A DNA stretch of 64,000 nucleotides from Chloroflexota bacterium (GTDB lineage: Bacteria; Chloroflexota; Dehalococcoidia; Lucifugimonadales; UBA3495): positions 1 to 64,000 of the forward strand of contig JAPPMU010000051.1 of NCBI GenBank assembly GCA_028873965.1, in the 5' to 3' direction. Below, in pieces: positions 43,809 through 51,615 of this stretch; within the stretch, counting starts at the first letter, position 1; the number at the start of each line of letters is the position of its first letter. The translations under genes were made by a program, and so were the position numbers. Below the pieces are notes generated by a model. That model was not told the origin of the DNA. It searched no databases and was given only the letters and a program-made list of their open reading frames with translations.

Positions 43809-44600
43809 TCAGGCTCTCCGGAACTCGAAAACCTCGTTGGCCTGCGCCAGCGCATCCTCAACGTACGGCCAGCCCCGGTACCAGCCGGCCTGGGCAAACA
43901 CCTCGCAGATCTGCCTTTCGTCCAGTCCGGCGTCCAGCGCATAGCCAACATGTCGCTTCAGCTGCTTCATGTGCCCGCGGCACATCAGCGCCGCCAGGAC
44001 GCAAACCATTCGTTCTTGCGGGTTCAGGTCCGCTCGACGCCAGACCTCCCCAAAGTGGTAAGCGTCCACCAGCTCCGCCGACTCCGGTATGAACCGCCGC
44101 GCGAGCGCATTCTCAACCGCCGCGTCGGCGCTTTCACCCCAATGCTTTACCCGCACGGCCTTGCCCTGCGCCAGCATCTCGTCGATGGAGTCCAGCCACT
44201 CGGTGTCCAGCGGTACGTCGCCGTCCTTCCATTCCTCCCGCTCGTTGATGACCTCCTGCGCGATCCGTAACCCGAATACGGTGGCCGGCACCCCCGCATA
44301 AAACATCAGCTCTATGAATATCCCCTTGATCTGCTGCGCTGTGATCCCCACGGTTAGTCCCGTTCGTACCTGGTGCTCCACGCCGAAATCGTATCCGTTC
44401 ACGCATTGGGCAGTGATCGTCGCGAAACTGCGTAGTTTCAAATCCAGCCCATCTGCCAGCCAGACGCCGCCCCACATCAGCTCGTGCTGCACCCTAACAA
44501 AATCGGCCAGCACCGGCGTGGGCCTTGCGTAGGGCAAGTGCTGATCGAAAAACTGCCGCAGCTTCGCCGATCGTTCCTGGATTTCCTGCACCGTCGTCAT
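43809..44600 (-). CDS. Double carboxymuconolactone-decarboxylase-like protein
   Basis: A 263-aa paralogue of the neighbouring proteins. Unit 1 reads LRSFATITAQCVNGYDFGVEHQVRTGL and unit 2 PQERMVCVLAALMCRGHMKQLKRHVGYALDAG. The ATG at 44600 has AGGAGGGG upstream; longer in-frame sequence upstream belongs to the preceding gene read in another frame. Middle gene of the triplet. Confidence 0.8.
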   Translation of the reverse strand: MTTVQEIQERSAKLRQFFDQHLPYARPTPVLADFVRVQHELMWGGVWLADGLDLKLRSFATITAQCVNGYDFGVEHQVRTGLTVGITAQQIKGIFIELMFYAGVPATVFGLRIAQEVINEREEWKDGDVPLDTEWLDSIDEMLAQGKAVRVKHWGESADAAVENALARRFIPESAELVDAYHFGEVWRRADLNPQERMVCVLAALMCRGHMKQLKRHVGYALDAGLDERQICEVFAQAGWYRGWPYVEDALAQANEVFEFRRA

Positions 44601-44632
44601 TCGAACCCCTCCTGACCCTGGGGAAGCAGCCG

Positions 44633-45415
44633 TCAGGCGCCCGTTGCCTCGAACACTTCCCGCGCCTGTTCCAGCGCGTCCTCCACATGGGGCCATCCCC
44701 GGTACCATCCCGCCTGCGCGAACACCTCGCAGATCTCCCGCTGCTCTAACCCCATGTTCAGGGCGTAGCGGATGTACCGCCTCAGTTGTTTCCAGTGCCC
44801 CCGCGCCATCAGCGCCGCCAGCACGCACACCATCCTCTCTTTCGGAGCCAGGTCGTCCCGCGCCCACACCTCGCCATAATTGTATCCGTCCACGATGTCC
44901 GATGCTTCCGGCGTCAGACGCTGCGCCAGCGACTCCTCAACCTCCCGGTTCGCCGCCTCGCCCCAGAGTTTCGTCCGGATCGCGCTGCCACGCGCCAGCT
45001 TGTCCTCCAGGGTCTCCAACCAGTCCGCCTCAATCGGCACGTCCGCCGCCTTCCATTCCTCGCGCTCGTTGATCACCGCCTGCGCCTGCAGCAATCCGTG
45101 GACGGTGGCGGGAATCCCGGCGTAGAACAGCAATTGAATGAATATCCCTTTGATCTGCCACGGCGGCATCCCCATTGTCAGCCCCACCCGGATCTGGTGC
45201 TTCAACCCGAAGTCCCAGCCGTTGACGCACTGGGCCGAAATCGTCGCGAAACTCCGCAGCTTCAGGTCCAGTCCCGGCCCTTGCCAGATCCCGCCCCACA
45301 TCAGTGGTTCCTGGATATTCCAATAGTCCGCCGAGATGGATGGAATGTCGCTGTTGACGGGCAGGTACGGCTCGAGTTCGTGAGCCCTCCGCGACATCTC
45401 GTCGGGCGTGGTCAT
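44633..45415 (-). CDS. Double carboxymuconolactone-decarboxylase-like protein
   Basis: A 260-aa paralogue. Unit 1 reads LRSFATISAQCVNGWDFGLKHQIRVGL and unit 2 PKERMVCVLAALMARGHWKQLRRYIRYALNMG. I chose the ATG at 45415, 9 nt behind AGGAG; the ATG three codons earlier touches that site. First gene of the triplet, closer to the middle copy than to the last. Confidence 0.8.
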   Translation of the reverse strand: MTTPDEMSRRAHELEPYLPVNSDIPSISADYWNIQEPLMWGGIWQGPGLDLKLRSFATISAQCVNGWDFGLKHQIRVGLTMGMPPWQIKGIFIQLLFYAGIPATVHGLLQAQAVINEREEWKAADVPIEADWLETLEDKLARGSAIRTKLWGEAANREVEESLAQRLTPEASDIVDGYNYGEVWARDDLAPKERMVCVLAALMARGHWKQLRRYIRYALNMGLEQREICEVFAQAGWYRGWPHVEDALEQAREVFEATGA

Positions 45416-45740
45416 CGTCTGCATCTCCTGGCAAAGGCGTGCACTACGCCGGCAATTCTAACCGACCGCGCAGTTCTGGGAAACGATGGCCCGACCGGAT
45501 CCAGAGTCTTGTAGGTTGGCGGAGGGAGTACGGTGGCGGAGACCGGTACGGCAGACCGGCAGGGTCTTGGTCAGAGGAGGCCGTTCGAAATCGTGGGTCG
45601 CCGCACCTTTCCCCAAAGAGCCCGAACAGTTGCCTGGTCCAGCCAAGCCCGTATCTTGCCTGAAGTTTACGTAAAATTTAGAAAAACTATAAAGACCGGG
45701 TAATCTGGCTCGCCCCCACTTTCGACGGAAAGGCCCAGCC
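45416..45740. other. Non-coding gap, possible IS end
   Basis: No gene is recognised. The AT-richer part (about 45665-45720) precedes the transposase remnant and may be the terminal region of that element. Confidence 0.35.
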
Positions 45741-46050
45741 ATGCTCACCCTGCCGGATGCCATTGTACCGATACTCGCTCCCTTTGCCATGCTATTCACC
45801 AACCCAAACCTGGCAGAAAGCCCAGTTCCTGCTGGTGGGGGCGATCTTGACCCCGGGTCAACGCACCGTGGCGGCGGCGCTGCGCGTCATGGGCCGCCGT
45901 GACCAGCGCGGCTACGTCCGCTACCATTAGGTGCCCAATCGGGCGGTGTGGTCGTCCCGTGCGGTGGCCCACATCCTGCTCTTGCTGTTGCTCCGGCACT
46001 TGGGGATCGGGGCGACGGGCGGTTGTGAAACGCCTCGGACATTGAGCCAG
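45741..46050 (+). pseudogene. IS701/IS4-like transposase, N-terminal remnant
   Basis: Starts MLTLPDAIVPILAPFAMLF, then after a one-base shift near 45805 reads WQKAQFLLVGAILTPGQRTV...LRVMGRRDQRGYVRYH, then an in-frame TAG and RAVWSSRAVAHILLLLLLRHLGIG. This is the N-terminal region of a DDE transposase. It is cut off by the IS630 copy that follows. Confidence 0.65.
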
Positions 46051-46075
46051 TGATCGCCAAGGACTATGTACCACG

Positions 46076-47171
46076 CTAAACTGAAGCCAAGGTGAGATCT
46101 ACATTTGCAGGGCGGAGAGGGTTGGCTTGCAGCACGGTTCGGCAGCGGCGTTTGACTTCTTCGTGTCGCTGGGTCAGATCAGTGAAAAAGCCGCCCACTT
46201 TCTCCCGGACTGCGGCACGGGTTCCCAGGCACTGGTTGGCGGTTGCTTCCTGGCGCACCCAGCCCCAGATGGCTTCATCAGCGTTGAAGTCCGGACTGTA
46301 GCTGGGCAGGTTCACTAGGCGCAGGTTCAGGTTGGGTGTGGTGAGATAAGCCCGGATAGCATCGCCCCGATGGGCGGGGGAGTTGTCCCAAATCACGATC
46401 AGCGGTTCGGGGTGTTGACCCCGCAGTTGCCGCAGGAAGGCAGTGGGGGTCCCGGCGTTGCTGTTGCCCTCCAGTTCCATCACCGCCACCTCGCCGGTTT
46501 CCAGGCACACCGCCGAGTAGTAGCTGACCTTCTCACCTCGGCGCGGACTGGTGGAATCCACCGGCGCCGGTTCGCCTTTCAGCACCCACTGGCCCCGTAG
46601 ATCAGCGTCCGCCTGAAAGTGGGCCTCGTCGGCGAAGAATACCTTGGCTCCAGTTCGTCGCGCTGCCACCGCCAGCTTCGCATACTCCCCCACGAATGCT
46701 GCCCGCCGCGCTGGGTCCCCCTTGAGCAACCGCTTCTTGGGCCGTTTCAGCACAAACCCCAACCGATGCAGGTAGTTCAGACAACTACTCCGGCTCAACA
46801 ACAACCCGAAGCGGTCCCGCACAAACCGGCGCACCGCCCTCCAGTTCCAGTTGGATAGCTCGATACCCGCCTGCGACGGCAACCCCTCCACCGCCGACTT
46901 CAGCTCGCCGCGTTGCGCCACATCCAACGCGGGGGGAACCACCAGTCTGCTCAAAAACCAGTGCCTTGGGACCGCCCTCGGCGAATGGCTTGGCCCATTG
47001 GCCTATGGTATGGGCATGCCGCTCCAGGACTCGACCCACCGCCGCTGCTGTCCATCCCCCGTGTCAAGCACGGGGCAAGCTCTGGGTCAGCAGCCACACC
47101 GCGTGCCACCGCTCCCGTTCCCGTGGTGTCGCCGCTCGGTACATCCGCCGCCGCACCTCAGCCTCGTCCAT
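46076..47171 (-). pseudogene. IS630-family transposase, interrupted
   Basis: The C-terminal 292 codons contain the DDE catalytic residues in FADEAHF, VIWDNSPAHR and FNADEAIW. The N-terminal helix-turn-helix part (from MDEAEVRRRM to FEQTGGSP) is in another frame, joined at a run of six C near 46935-46940. In that part a TGA interrupts the frame near 47060, inside a small palindrome CCCCGTGcttgaCACGGGG. The frame change could be programmed; the TGA looks like damage. Confidence 0.7.
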
Positions 47172-47301
47172 CCGTCACTGCTCCAGCAACCCACCCATCT
47201 CCTGCATACGCAACTACCCCCTCAGATCTCCCAAACACCGGTCCTATTTGCCCCCAATTCTATCCAACACCAATGCGAGTTTCACCCTGGCTTCGGTTTA
47301 G
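46076..47301 (-). mobile_element. IS630-family insertion sequence, degenerate
   Basis: Inverted ends of 20 bp match at 18 positions: CTAAACTGAAGCCAAGGTGA (46076-46095) and the complement of 47282-47301. They bracket an IS630-type transposase gene whose stop lies inside the left end. Total length is about 1226 bp, normal for the family. Confidence 0.7.
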
Positions 47302-47668
47302 GCTGGGAATCGAGCCCCAGATCCGGCCCTGGGTGGCTGATGATTCTACGGCCGTTGGGTGGGGTTCGGGACGCCCCAGTAGAAGGGTAGAGAGGTTGAG
47401 GGTCTTTTCTTGACACTATGTTCCGTTGAGGGTATTTCCGTCAAACGATGTTCAATTAGAGGTTTGTTTAGCAGCAACCTACTTAACCGAACGTAGTTTA
47501 ATGCGAATCCCCTCTACTCCCTCTACTCTCAAGAATTAGGGTTAAGGATTGGGCTATTCCCTACTCAAAACGGGGGCGGAAACGCGGTAGACGGTCGCAT
47601 AGCGCGACCGTCTACTGGCGGTTTCGTGCCTATACACCCTCTGCGATAGTAGAAGGTCTGTAGAGGGT
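47302..47668. other. AT-richer gap with palindrome and CCCTCTAC repeats
   Basis: No gene. A 12-bp perfect inverted repeat GTAGACGGTCGC / GCGACCGTCTAC (47587-47598 and 47604-47615) lies downstream of the VapE gene. CCCTCTACT occurs twice near 47510-47528 and its complement near 47655. Two degenerate copies of a gAtGTTC..TTgAGGG motif lie at 47410-47465. It could hold an origin or just a terminator. Confidence 0.35.
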
Positions 47669-48793
47669 TTATGCTGGTGGGACCCAGACGCGTCGACCCT
47701 TAAATTCGCCACGGGTTCCGTTAGTGCGCGTCCAGCCTTCGCGGATCAAGCCGGACGCGATTTCGCGTTGCAGTTTCTGCTGGCGGTCCAGCAGGGCGGA
47801 TACCTCGTCTGCGGCTCCGGCGTTCGGAAACGTCGTACCCTGTCGGTGCAGATGGCGGGCCAGCGGCATGGGCTCGAGATAGCGTTTGTCCATCACGTAT
47901 TCCGTCAAAGACATCGCAATATCGCCGCCCATGGTGTTGGCTCGATGGGCATCCACTGCGTCGCGATGCTCGTTTGATAGTGTGGCCGGGGGACGCCAAC
48001 TGTCTGACGGTCCGGTGTAAGTGCGATATTCGTAGAGCGCCTGGGCCCACAGCTGCTCCCGGTTGTCATTCAACCACTGTCGGGAGTCAGACAGGTCTTT
48101 CAATGTGATGGTATTGCGTGTGGGGACAGGCCAGAACCGCCGCTGCTTGCCTTCAATGTCGAACAGGCCCGCGCCCTCGTCATTGGCCGTTCCCACGAGT
48201 ATGAACGCGCGTGGTTGCTTGGGCGTCGTGCGTCCGTAGGCTTCGCGGGCGATGTCATATGGATCATCGAGAAGATTTTTAACCCTGTTGCGCGAACGGT
48301 GGTCGAGACCCTCGAGTTCGGAGCACTCGACGATGACATACCCGCGGGTGTCCTCGATGATCTCATTTTGCGTCCGGTCGAGGCGCAGGCTTTTCCTGTA
48401 CCAAATGTCCTGCCACGGGCGCGGCAGGAGTTCGCGCATGCCGGTGGTCTTGCCCGTCCCTTCGTCGCCGATCAGGACCACACAGAGATCGTGAACGCTC
48501 CCCGGTTGGTAGCCGCGTTGTACGGCCCCATTGAGGATGATGCGGGTCGCGGCTACCAACCAATCCTGCGATCGGGCTTTTGGGTCGGCTTTCAGCGCAA
48601 TCACCGCAGCATCCGCGTATCTGTCGTCCTGGTCCCACTCGGGCAGACGTTCCAGCCAGTCAATGAAGGGGTCAGCATAGTGGCCGGTCATGGACCCGAG
48701 CGCTTTTACCATGCGGATAAATTTTGCCGCGCCGGGGCGGGCGCGTTTCTTCACTACGTCGGCGATGTCGTCACACAGCGCTTCGGCCGCCAT
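47669..48793 (-). CDS. VapE-domain helicase/ATPase (C-terminal part of primase-helicase)
   Basis: At least 374 aa. The Walker A motif GDEGTGKT is at 109-116 and ECSELEGLD follows as the probable Walker B region. The block DPFIDWLERLPEWDQDDRY is the usual start of the VapE (virulence-associated E) ATPase. Such proteins unwind DNA for replication of phages, satellites and islands. The frame appears to continue upstream of the ATG into the primase through a one-base shift near 48866, so the ATG at 48793 may be artificial. Confidence 0.75.
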   Translation of the reverse strand: MAAEALCDDIADVVKKRARPGAAKFIRMVKALGSMTGHYADPFIDWLERLPEWDQDDRYADAAVIALKADPKARSQDWLVAATRIILNGAVQRGYQPGSVHDLCVVLIGDEGTGKTTGMRELLPRPWQDIWYRKSLRLDRTQNEIIEDTRGYVIVECSELEGLDHRSRNRVKNLLDDPYDIAREAYGRTTPKQPRAFILVGTANDEGAGLFDIEGKQRRFWPVPTRNTITLKDLSDSRQWLNDNREQLWAQALYEYRTYTGPSDSWRPPATLSNEHRDAVDAHRANTMGGDIAMSLTEYVMDKRYLEPMPLARHLHRQGTTFPNAGAADEVSALLDRQQKLQREIASGLIREGWTRTNGTRGEFKGRRVWVPPA

Positions 48794-50076
48794 GTCGTCA
48801 ATCGGGATCCAGCCGTCGGGCTGCTGTGCGGAACGGAAGTAATCCCTTCGGCGTAGCCAATCGTCGGGGCGAGGATTTCCAGGAATCCCGACCGGACGTT
48901 GCGGCGGCCTTTCATTCCCGGGGCGACTCGGTCCAGTACCAACGCAAGGTCTTCACCGGTGTTCGGGGAGCACAGAAGGTCAGCGGGGGCATCGTGCGTT
49001 TCGACCTGGTCGTGCGTCGCACTGCTGCTGGTCTGGGACCAGGATGGATCGACGACGCGCCCCTCGACTCCTAACCGCTTGGCCATCCCGTTGACGACGG
49101 CCGCGGGATTGTCGGAAGGTAGCAGGTGCTCCCATTTCCGCGAGATCTCCCCTGGGACGTATCGATCGCCCCCCTCGCTGGAAATGGATTCCATCATCTC
49201 GATGTCCATCCCGGCCGATTTCAACGCCCCCATCAGCCCGAACCACGAGTTGTAGTCTAGCCCGGTAGCCACGACGAGGCGGGCGACGCGTTCCATTTGC
49301 ACCAACAGGCTGTCCCGAGAGTCTCGGTCGTGCTTGTTACACCCGTTTTCTGCACGGGGGTTTCGTCCTGTGTGGGCGTCTCCTGGCGCATCCTGCCAGC
49401 GGAGCGGCTGGGGACGGTCGGCGAGCCACGCGTCGGTGTCGCTGCTGACGAAACTCGGCCGCATCAGATTCTTCGCGGCCGGGTCTGAGGCCACCGACGC
49501 GACTGGCAGGCGTCGGGACAAGTCTTCCACCAGCGCGGCGAAGGCGATGTGGCTGTCCTCCTGACACACCGGCGCGGGATCTAGGGCGGCGAATAGGTGC
49601 AGCCCGTCGCCGCCTACGGATAGCCAGCAGGCCTCGGCCCACGGTACAACGCCGTCCCGCAATTTCATCATGATGAAATTGCGGGTGAAAGCATCCAGAT
49701 CGTCGAGGTCCAGCAATCTCAAGGCGGATGGCACTCTCATTCCATTGACATCGCAGGGTTGTCCGTCGTGTTTGGCACGGTCAGCGTGGCGGTGTTTGGT
49801 GTCCCAAGTACCGGACACGACCGCGTAAGACAACGTTCGTTCCTTGAGGAAGCTGTACTCTCGGGCGCGCGTGGATTTGCGCTGGCCCGTTTCGTCTTTT
49901 TCGCGCTTGTAAGGGGCCAGCTTGTGGACAGGGGCTATTGTTTCGTGCCACTTCTCACTTTTGACGGCGCGGTGAAGACTCCGTAGTGTCCACAACTCGG
50001 CGGTGTGATGAGCCGACCGGACGGGAGAGGTGAATAGCGAGAACTCGCGGTCTCGAATATCTGGTGTCATGGTCAC
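48754..50076 (-). CDS. VirE-N/BT4734-like primase-type protein
   Basis: A 440-aa protein. Residues about 80-230 fit the VirE N-terminal (BT4734-like) primase domain: VSGTWDTKH, LLDLDDLD, ACWLSVGGDGLHLFAAL, SDPAAKNLMRPSFVSSD. The last 35 residues look out of frame. A one-base change in a C-run at 48866-48870 would join LEILAP to DDWLRRRDYF and continue into the VapE domain, giving one primase-helicase of about 800 aa. As written the C-terminus is truncated. Confidence 0.7.
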   Translation of the reverse strand: MTMTPDIRDREFSLFTSPVRSAHHTAELWTLRSLHRAVKSEKWHETIAPVHKLAPYKREKDETGQRKSTRAREYSFLKERTLSYAVVSGTWDTKHRHADRAKHDGQPCDVNGMRVPSALRLLDLDDLDAFTRNFIMMKLRDGVVPWAEACWLSVGGDGLHLFAALDPAPVCQEDSHIAFAALVEDLSRRLPVASVASDPAAKNLMRPSFVSSDTDAWLADRPQPLRWQDAPGDAHTGRNPRAENGCNKHDRDSRDSLLVQMERVARLVVATGLDYNSWFGLMGALKSAGMDIEMMESISSEGGDRYVPGEISRKWEHLLPSDNPAAVVNGMAKRLGVEGRVVDPSWSQTSSSATHDQVETHDAPADLLCSPNTGEDLALVLDRVAPGMKGRRNVRSGFLEILAPTIGYAEGITSVPHSSPTAGSRLTTWRPKRCVTTSPT

Positions 50077-50090
50077 ACCTAAATGTAGGA

Positions 50091-50124
50091 AACGCCCCCG
50101 GTGCCTAGTGCGCGCGGGGGCGTT
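50091..50124. terminator. Strong palindromic hairpin
   Basis: A 10-bp stem AACGCCCCCG / CGGGGGCGTT (50091-50100 and 50115-50124) is followed by TCTTT on the plus strand and TTCC on the minus strand. It sits just upstream of the primase start and may block transcription entering from the right. Confidence 0.5.
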
Positions 50125-50341
50125 TCTTTAACCGAACACGAAGCACTTGCATTCGGTGTGCGGTCGGCGTCGATGCCGATCCGTTTTAGGTGTGCGGCCG
50201 GCTGGTCGCCGGTCCGTGGGCACAAAAAATGCGCCCCGGCTTTGCCGAGACGCTAGTTGTGCGGCATAATCTATCGCAGGCCGTCGCGTGCTGGCTCTGC
50301 CGTGTCCGGGGGCGTGGGAACCCGCCGGATAGAAATAGCTC

Positions 50342-50377
50342 ACTGCCCCAGGCGAGAACTGTCAAGCCTGGGGCAGT
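50342..50377. terminator. Hairpin upstream of the primase, near the HEPN gene
   Basis: A 12-bp inverted repeat ACTGCCCCAGGC / GCCTGGGGCAGT with a 12-nt loop is followed by AGTTTT on the plus strand. It lies about 45 bp after the stop of the 50423 gene. The 50077-50422 gap contains only these two hairpins. Confidence 0.4.
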
Positions 50378-50422
50378 AGTTTTGAGGCGATATCGGTACT
50401 CGCCGGGGCAGAGCAGCCGTTG

Positions 50423-50788
50423 CTACGTCTGATTCCGCAACGGTAGGAGCTTGTCCATCAGGGCCTCGACATCGTCCAAGCCTTCAGCTACTTCGAAGGC
50501 CTCCATCGTGTTCTCGTAGAAGTTTTCGTGGAGGGCGCTGGCTGAGTTGAAGAAACGGCGGATGTCGGCGTCGCCGGTTTCCGAGCGCAGTCTGCTGGTT
50601 GTGACGAGGTGATGGTGGTGTCTGGTGTGTTCCCAGCCGCGCTGTTCGGCGACAGCCTTGAGGATCTGGACAACGGCGCCCCAGCCTTTTCCAGATGCCT
50701 GAGGGAGGTCGCCTTTGGCGAGTACCCCTCTGGCCTGCGCCAGGAAATGCTCGCTGGTTCGTTGGTACTGCTGGGTCGTCATTTTCAC
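50423..50788 (-). CDS. PaREP1/HEPN-like protein
   Basis: A 121-aa all-helical protein. The pattern GKGWGAVVQILKAVAEQRGWEH...ADIRRFFNSASALHENFYENTM matches the PaREP1/HEPN group, whose members are often RNases or partners in toxin-antitoxin and defence pairs. The classic RxxxxH active site is not clear here. It is the gene closest to the right end of the island. Confidence 0.65.
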   Translation of the reverse strand: MKMTTQQYQRTSEHFLAQARGVLAKGDLPQASGKGWGAVVQILKAVAEQRGWEHTRHHHHLVTTSRLRSETGDADIRRFFNSASALHENFYENTMEAFEVAEGLDDVEALMDKLLPLRNQT

Positions 50789-50987
50789 CTCTCCGCTGGC
50801 TCTTGCAGGTTACCTTCGCAAGAGCGTTCGGGGGAATGTAGCCGAGCCGGCCTTAATGGCGTTCGAATCCAAGTAGCGAAATCGCCTCAGTAGTGTTTTG
50901 GCCAGCCCGGAACGAAAACGCGCCCAGGCAGGACCAGGGCGCGATTGCCGTCTAGTGGTGTGGAGTATGGCCCGGTGCTGTCTTGTA

Positions 50988-51008
50988 CTGGGAGTTTGTC
51001 CAGCAAAA
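50988..51008 (+). repeat. Subterminal direct repeat, right copy
   Basis: Matches 36215-36235 at 20 of 21 positions and lies 69 bp inside the right attachment site. Confidence 0.6.
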
Positions 51009-51077
51009 CGGGCCAAAATCGGTTGAAACCCTGCTTATTGATACCGCTCCAAGCACGGAGACCACTCTTATTGAGAG

Positions 51078-51096
51078 AGTGGAGCCGATGAAGGGA
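51078..51096 (+). repeat. Right attachment site inside tRNA-Thr
   Basis: The 19-bp copy that forms the tRNA 3' end: last base of the T-loop, 3' strands of the T-stem and acceptor stem, CCA and two more bases. Identical to 36099-36117. Confidence 0.8.
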
Positions 51097-51155
51097 CTCG
51101 AACCCTTGACCTGCGGTTTACGAAACCGCTGCTCTTCCGGCTGAGCTACATCGGC
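51080..51155 (-). tRNA. tRNA-Thr (anticodon CGU)
   Basis: A complete 76-nt cloverleaf with encoded CCA. The acceptor stem is GCCGATG/CATCGGC with discriminator U. The anticodon arm is GCGGT-TTCGTAA-ACCGC, giving anticodon CGT for ACG codons. The T-arm is AAGGG-TTCGAGT-CCCTT. It is the integration target of the island on its 3' side. Confidence 0.95.
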
Positions 51156-51209
51156 GTGAGATTCATTGTACCGCCAACCCTACCTCTTTCCAACTGCTCC
51201 CGCGCCTCA

Positions 51210-51338
51210 CGCGTACCCAGTTTCAATCGAACGGTCATTGCGAGCGAAGCGTGGCGATCTCGTTGATGGTGTAGTCGTCACTGTGGTAACGAGATCGCCA
51301 CGTCGCTGCGCTCCTCGCGATGACAATCTGGGTACGCG
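51210..51338. repeat. MITE-like element, CATTGCGAG family
   Basis: Outer inverted ends CGCGTACCCAG (51210-51220) and CTGGGTACGCG (51328-51338) enclose long inner arms (51235-51264 and 51288-51325) of the TCATTGCGAGCGAAGCGTGG type. The 129-bp element has no coding capacity. The same inner repeat is found in the MITE at 16060. Confidence 0.7.
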
Positions 51339-51360
51339 CGAGCTTCCGCGCCGGTGACAA

Positions 51361-51514
51361 GGTCTTTCGGTTTTCAAAATCCTTATACCGTCGTTCCTGC
51401 GAAAGAACGTCACCCCGTACTTGATACGAGGCGGGAACCCGGAAGGTCTTTGCAGCAGAGGACTCTGGATTCCGGCTTTCGCCGGGATGACGGAAATGGG
51501 AGAACCGAAAGACC
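51361..51514. repeat. MITE-like element, GGCTTTCGCC family
   Basis: Outer inverted ends GGTCTTTCGGTTTTC (51361-51375) and GAGAACCGAAAGACC (51500-51514) differ at one position. Inside are the arms at 51388-51409 and 51463-51493. Together with the preceding element it fills the 51156-51615 gap, where no gene is seen. Confidence 0.65.
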
Positions 51515-51615
51515 CTGGCTCCGGTGGCGGCGCAGTTGACGGTGAGTATTCTCCGCGCATAGCATTCGGCCACCAACGGTGGCGCTGACCGCCGCCCAAG
51601 CAGGAGTTGACCAGA

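Larger units (their letters stand above)
36099..51096. mobile_element. 15-kb genomic island integrated in tRNA-Thr
   Basis: A 19-bp direct repeat AGTGGAGCCGATGAAGGGA occurs at 36099-36117 and 51078-51096. The right copy is the 3' end of tRNA-Thr (T-arm strand, acceptor strand, CCA), the classic target of tyrosine integrases. Between the copies lie a decayed tyrosine integrase beside the left end, a primase/VapE replication module beside the right end, IS remnants and a set of catabolic genes. Integrase and primase are frameshifted, so the island is probably fixed. Genes outside the repeats on both sides look like ordinary chromosome. Confidence 0.8.

Noticed and set aside
45796-46074. A 92-codon minus-strand frame beside the IS630 copy
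   Set aside because: The opposite strand carries recognisable transposase sequence, so this is a shadow of the IS701-like remnant.
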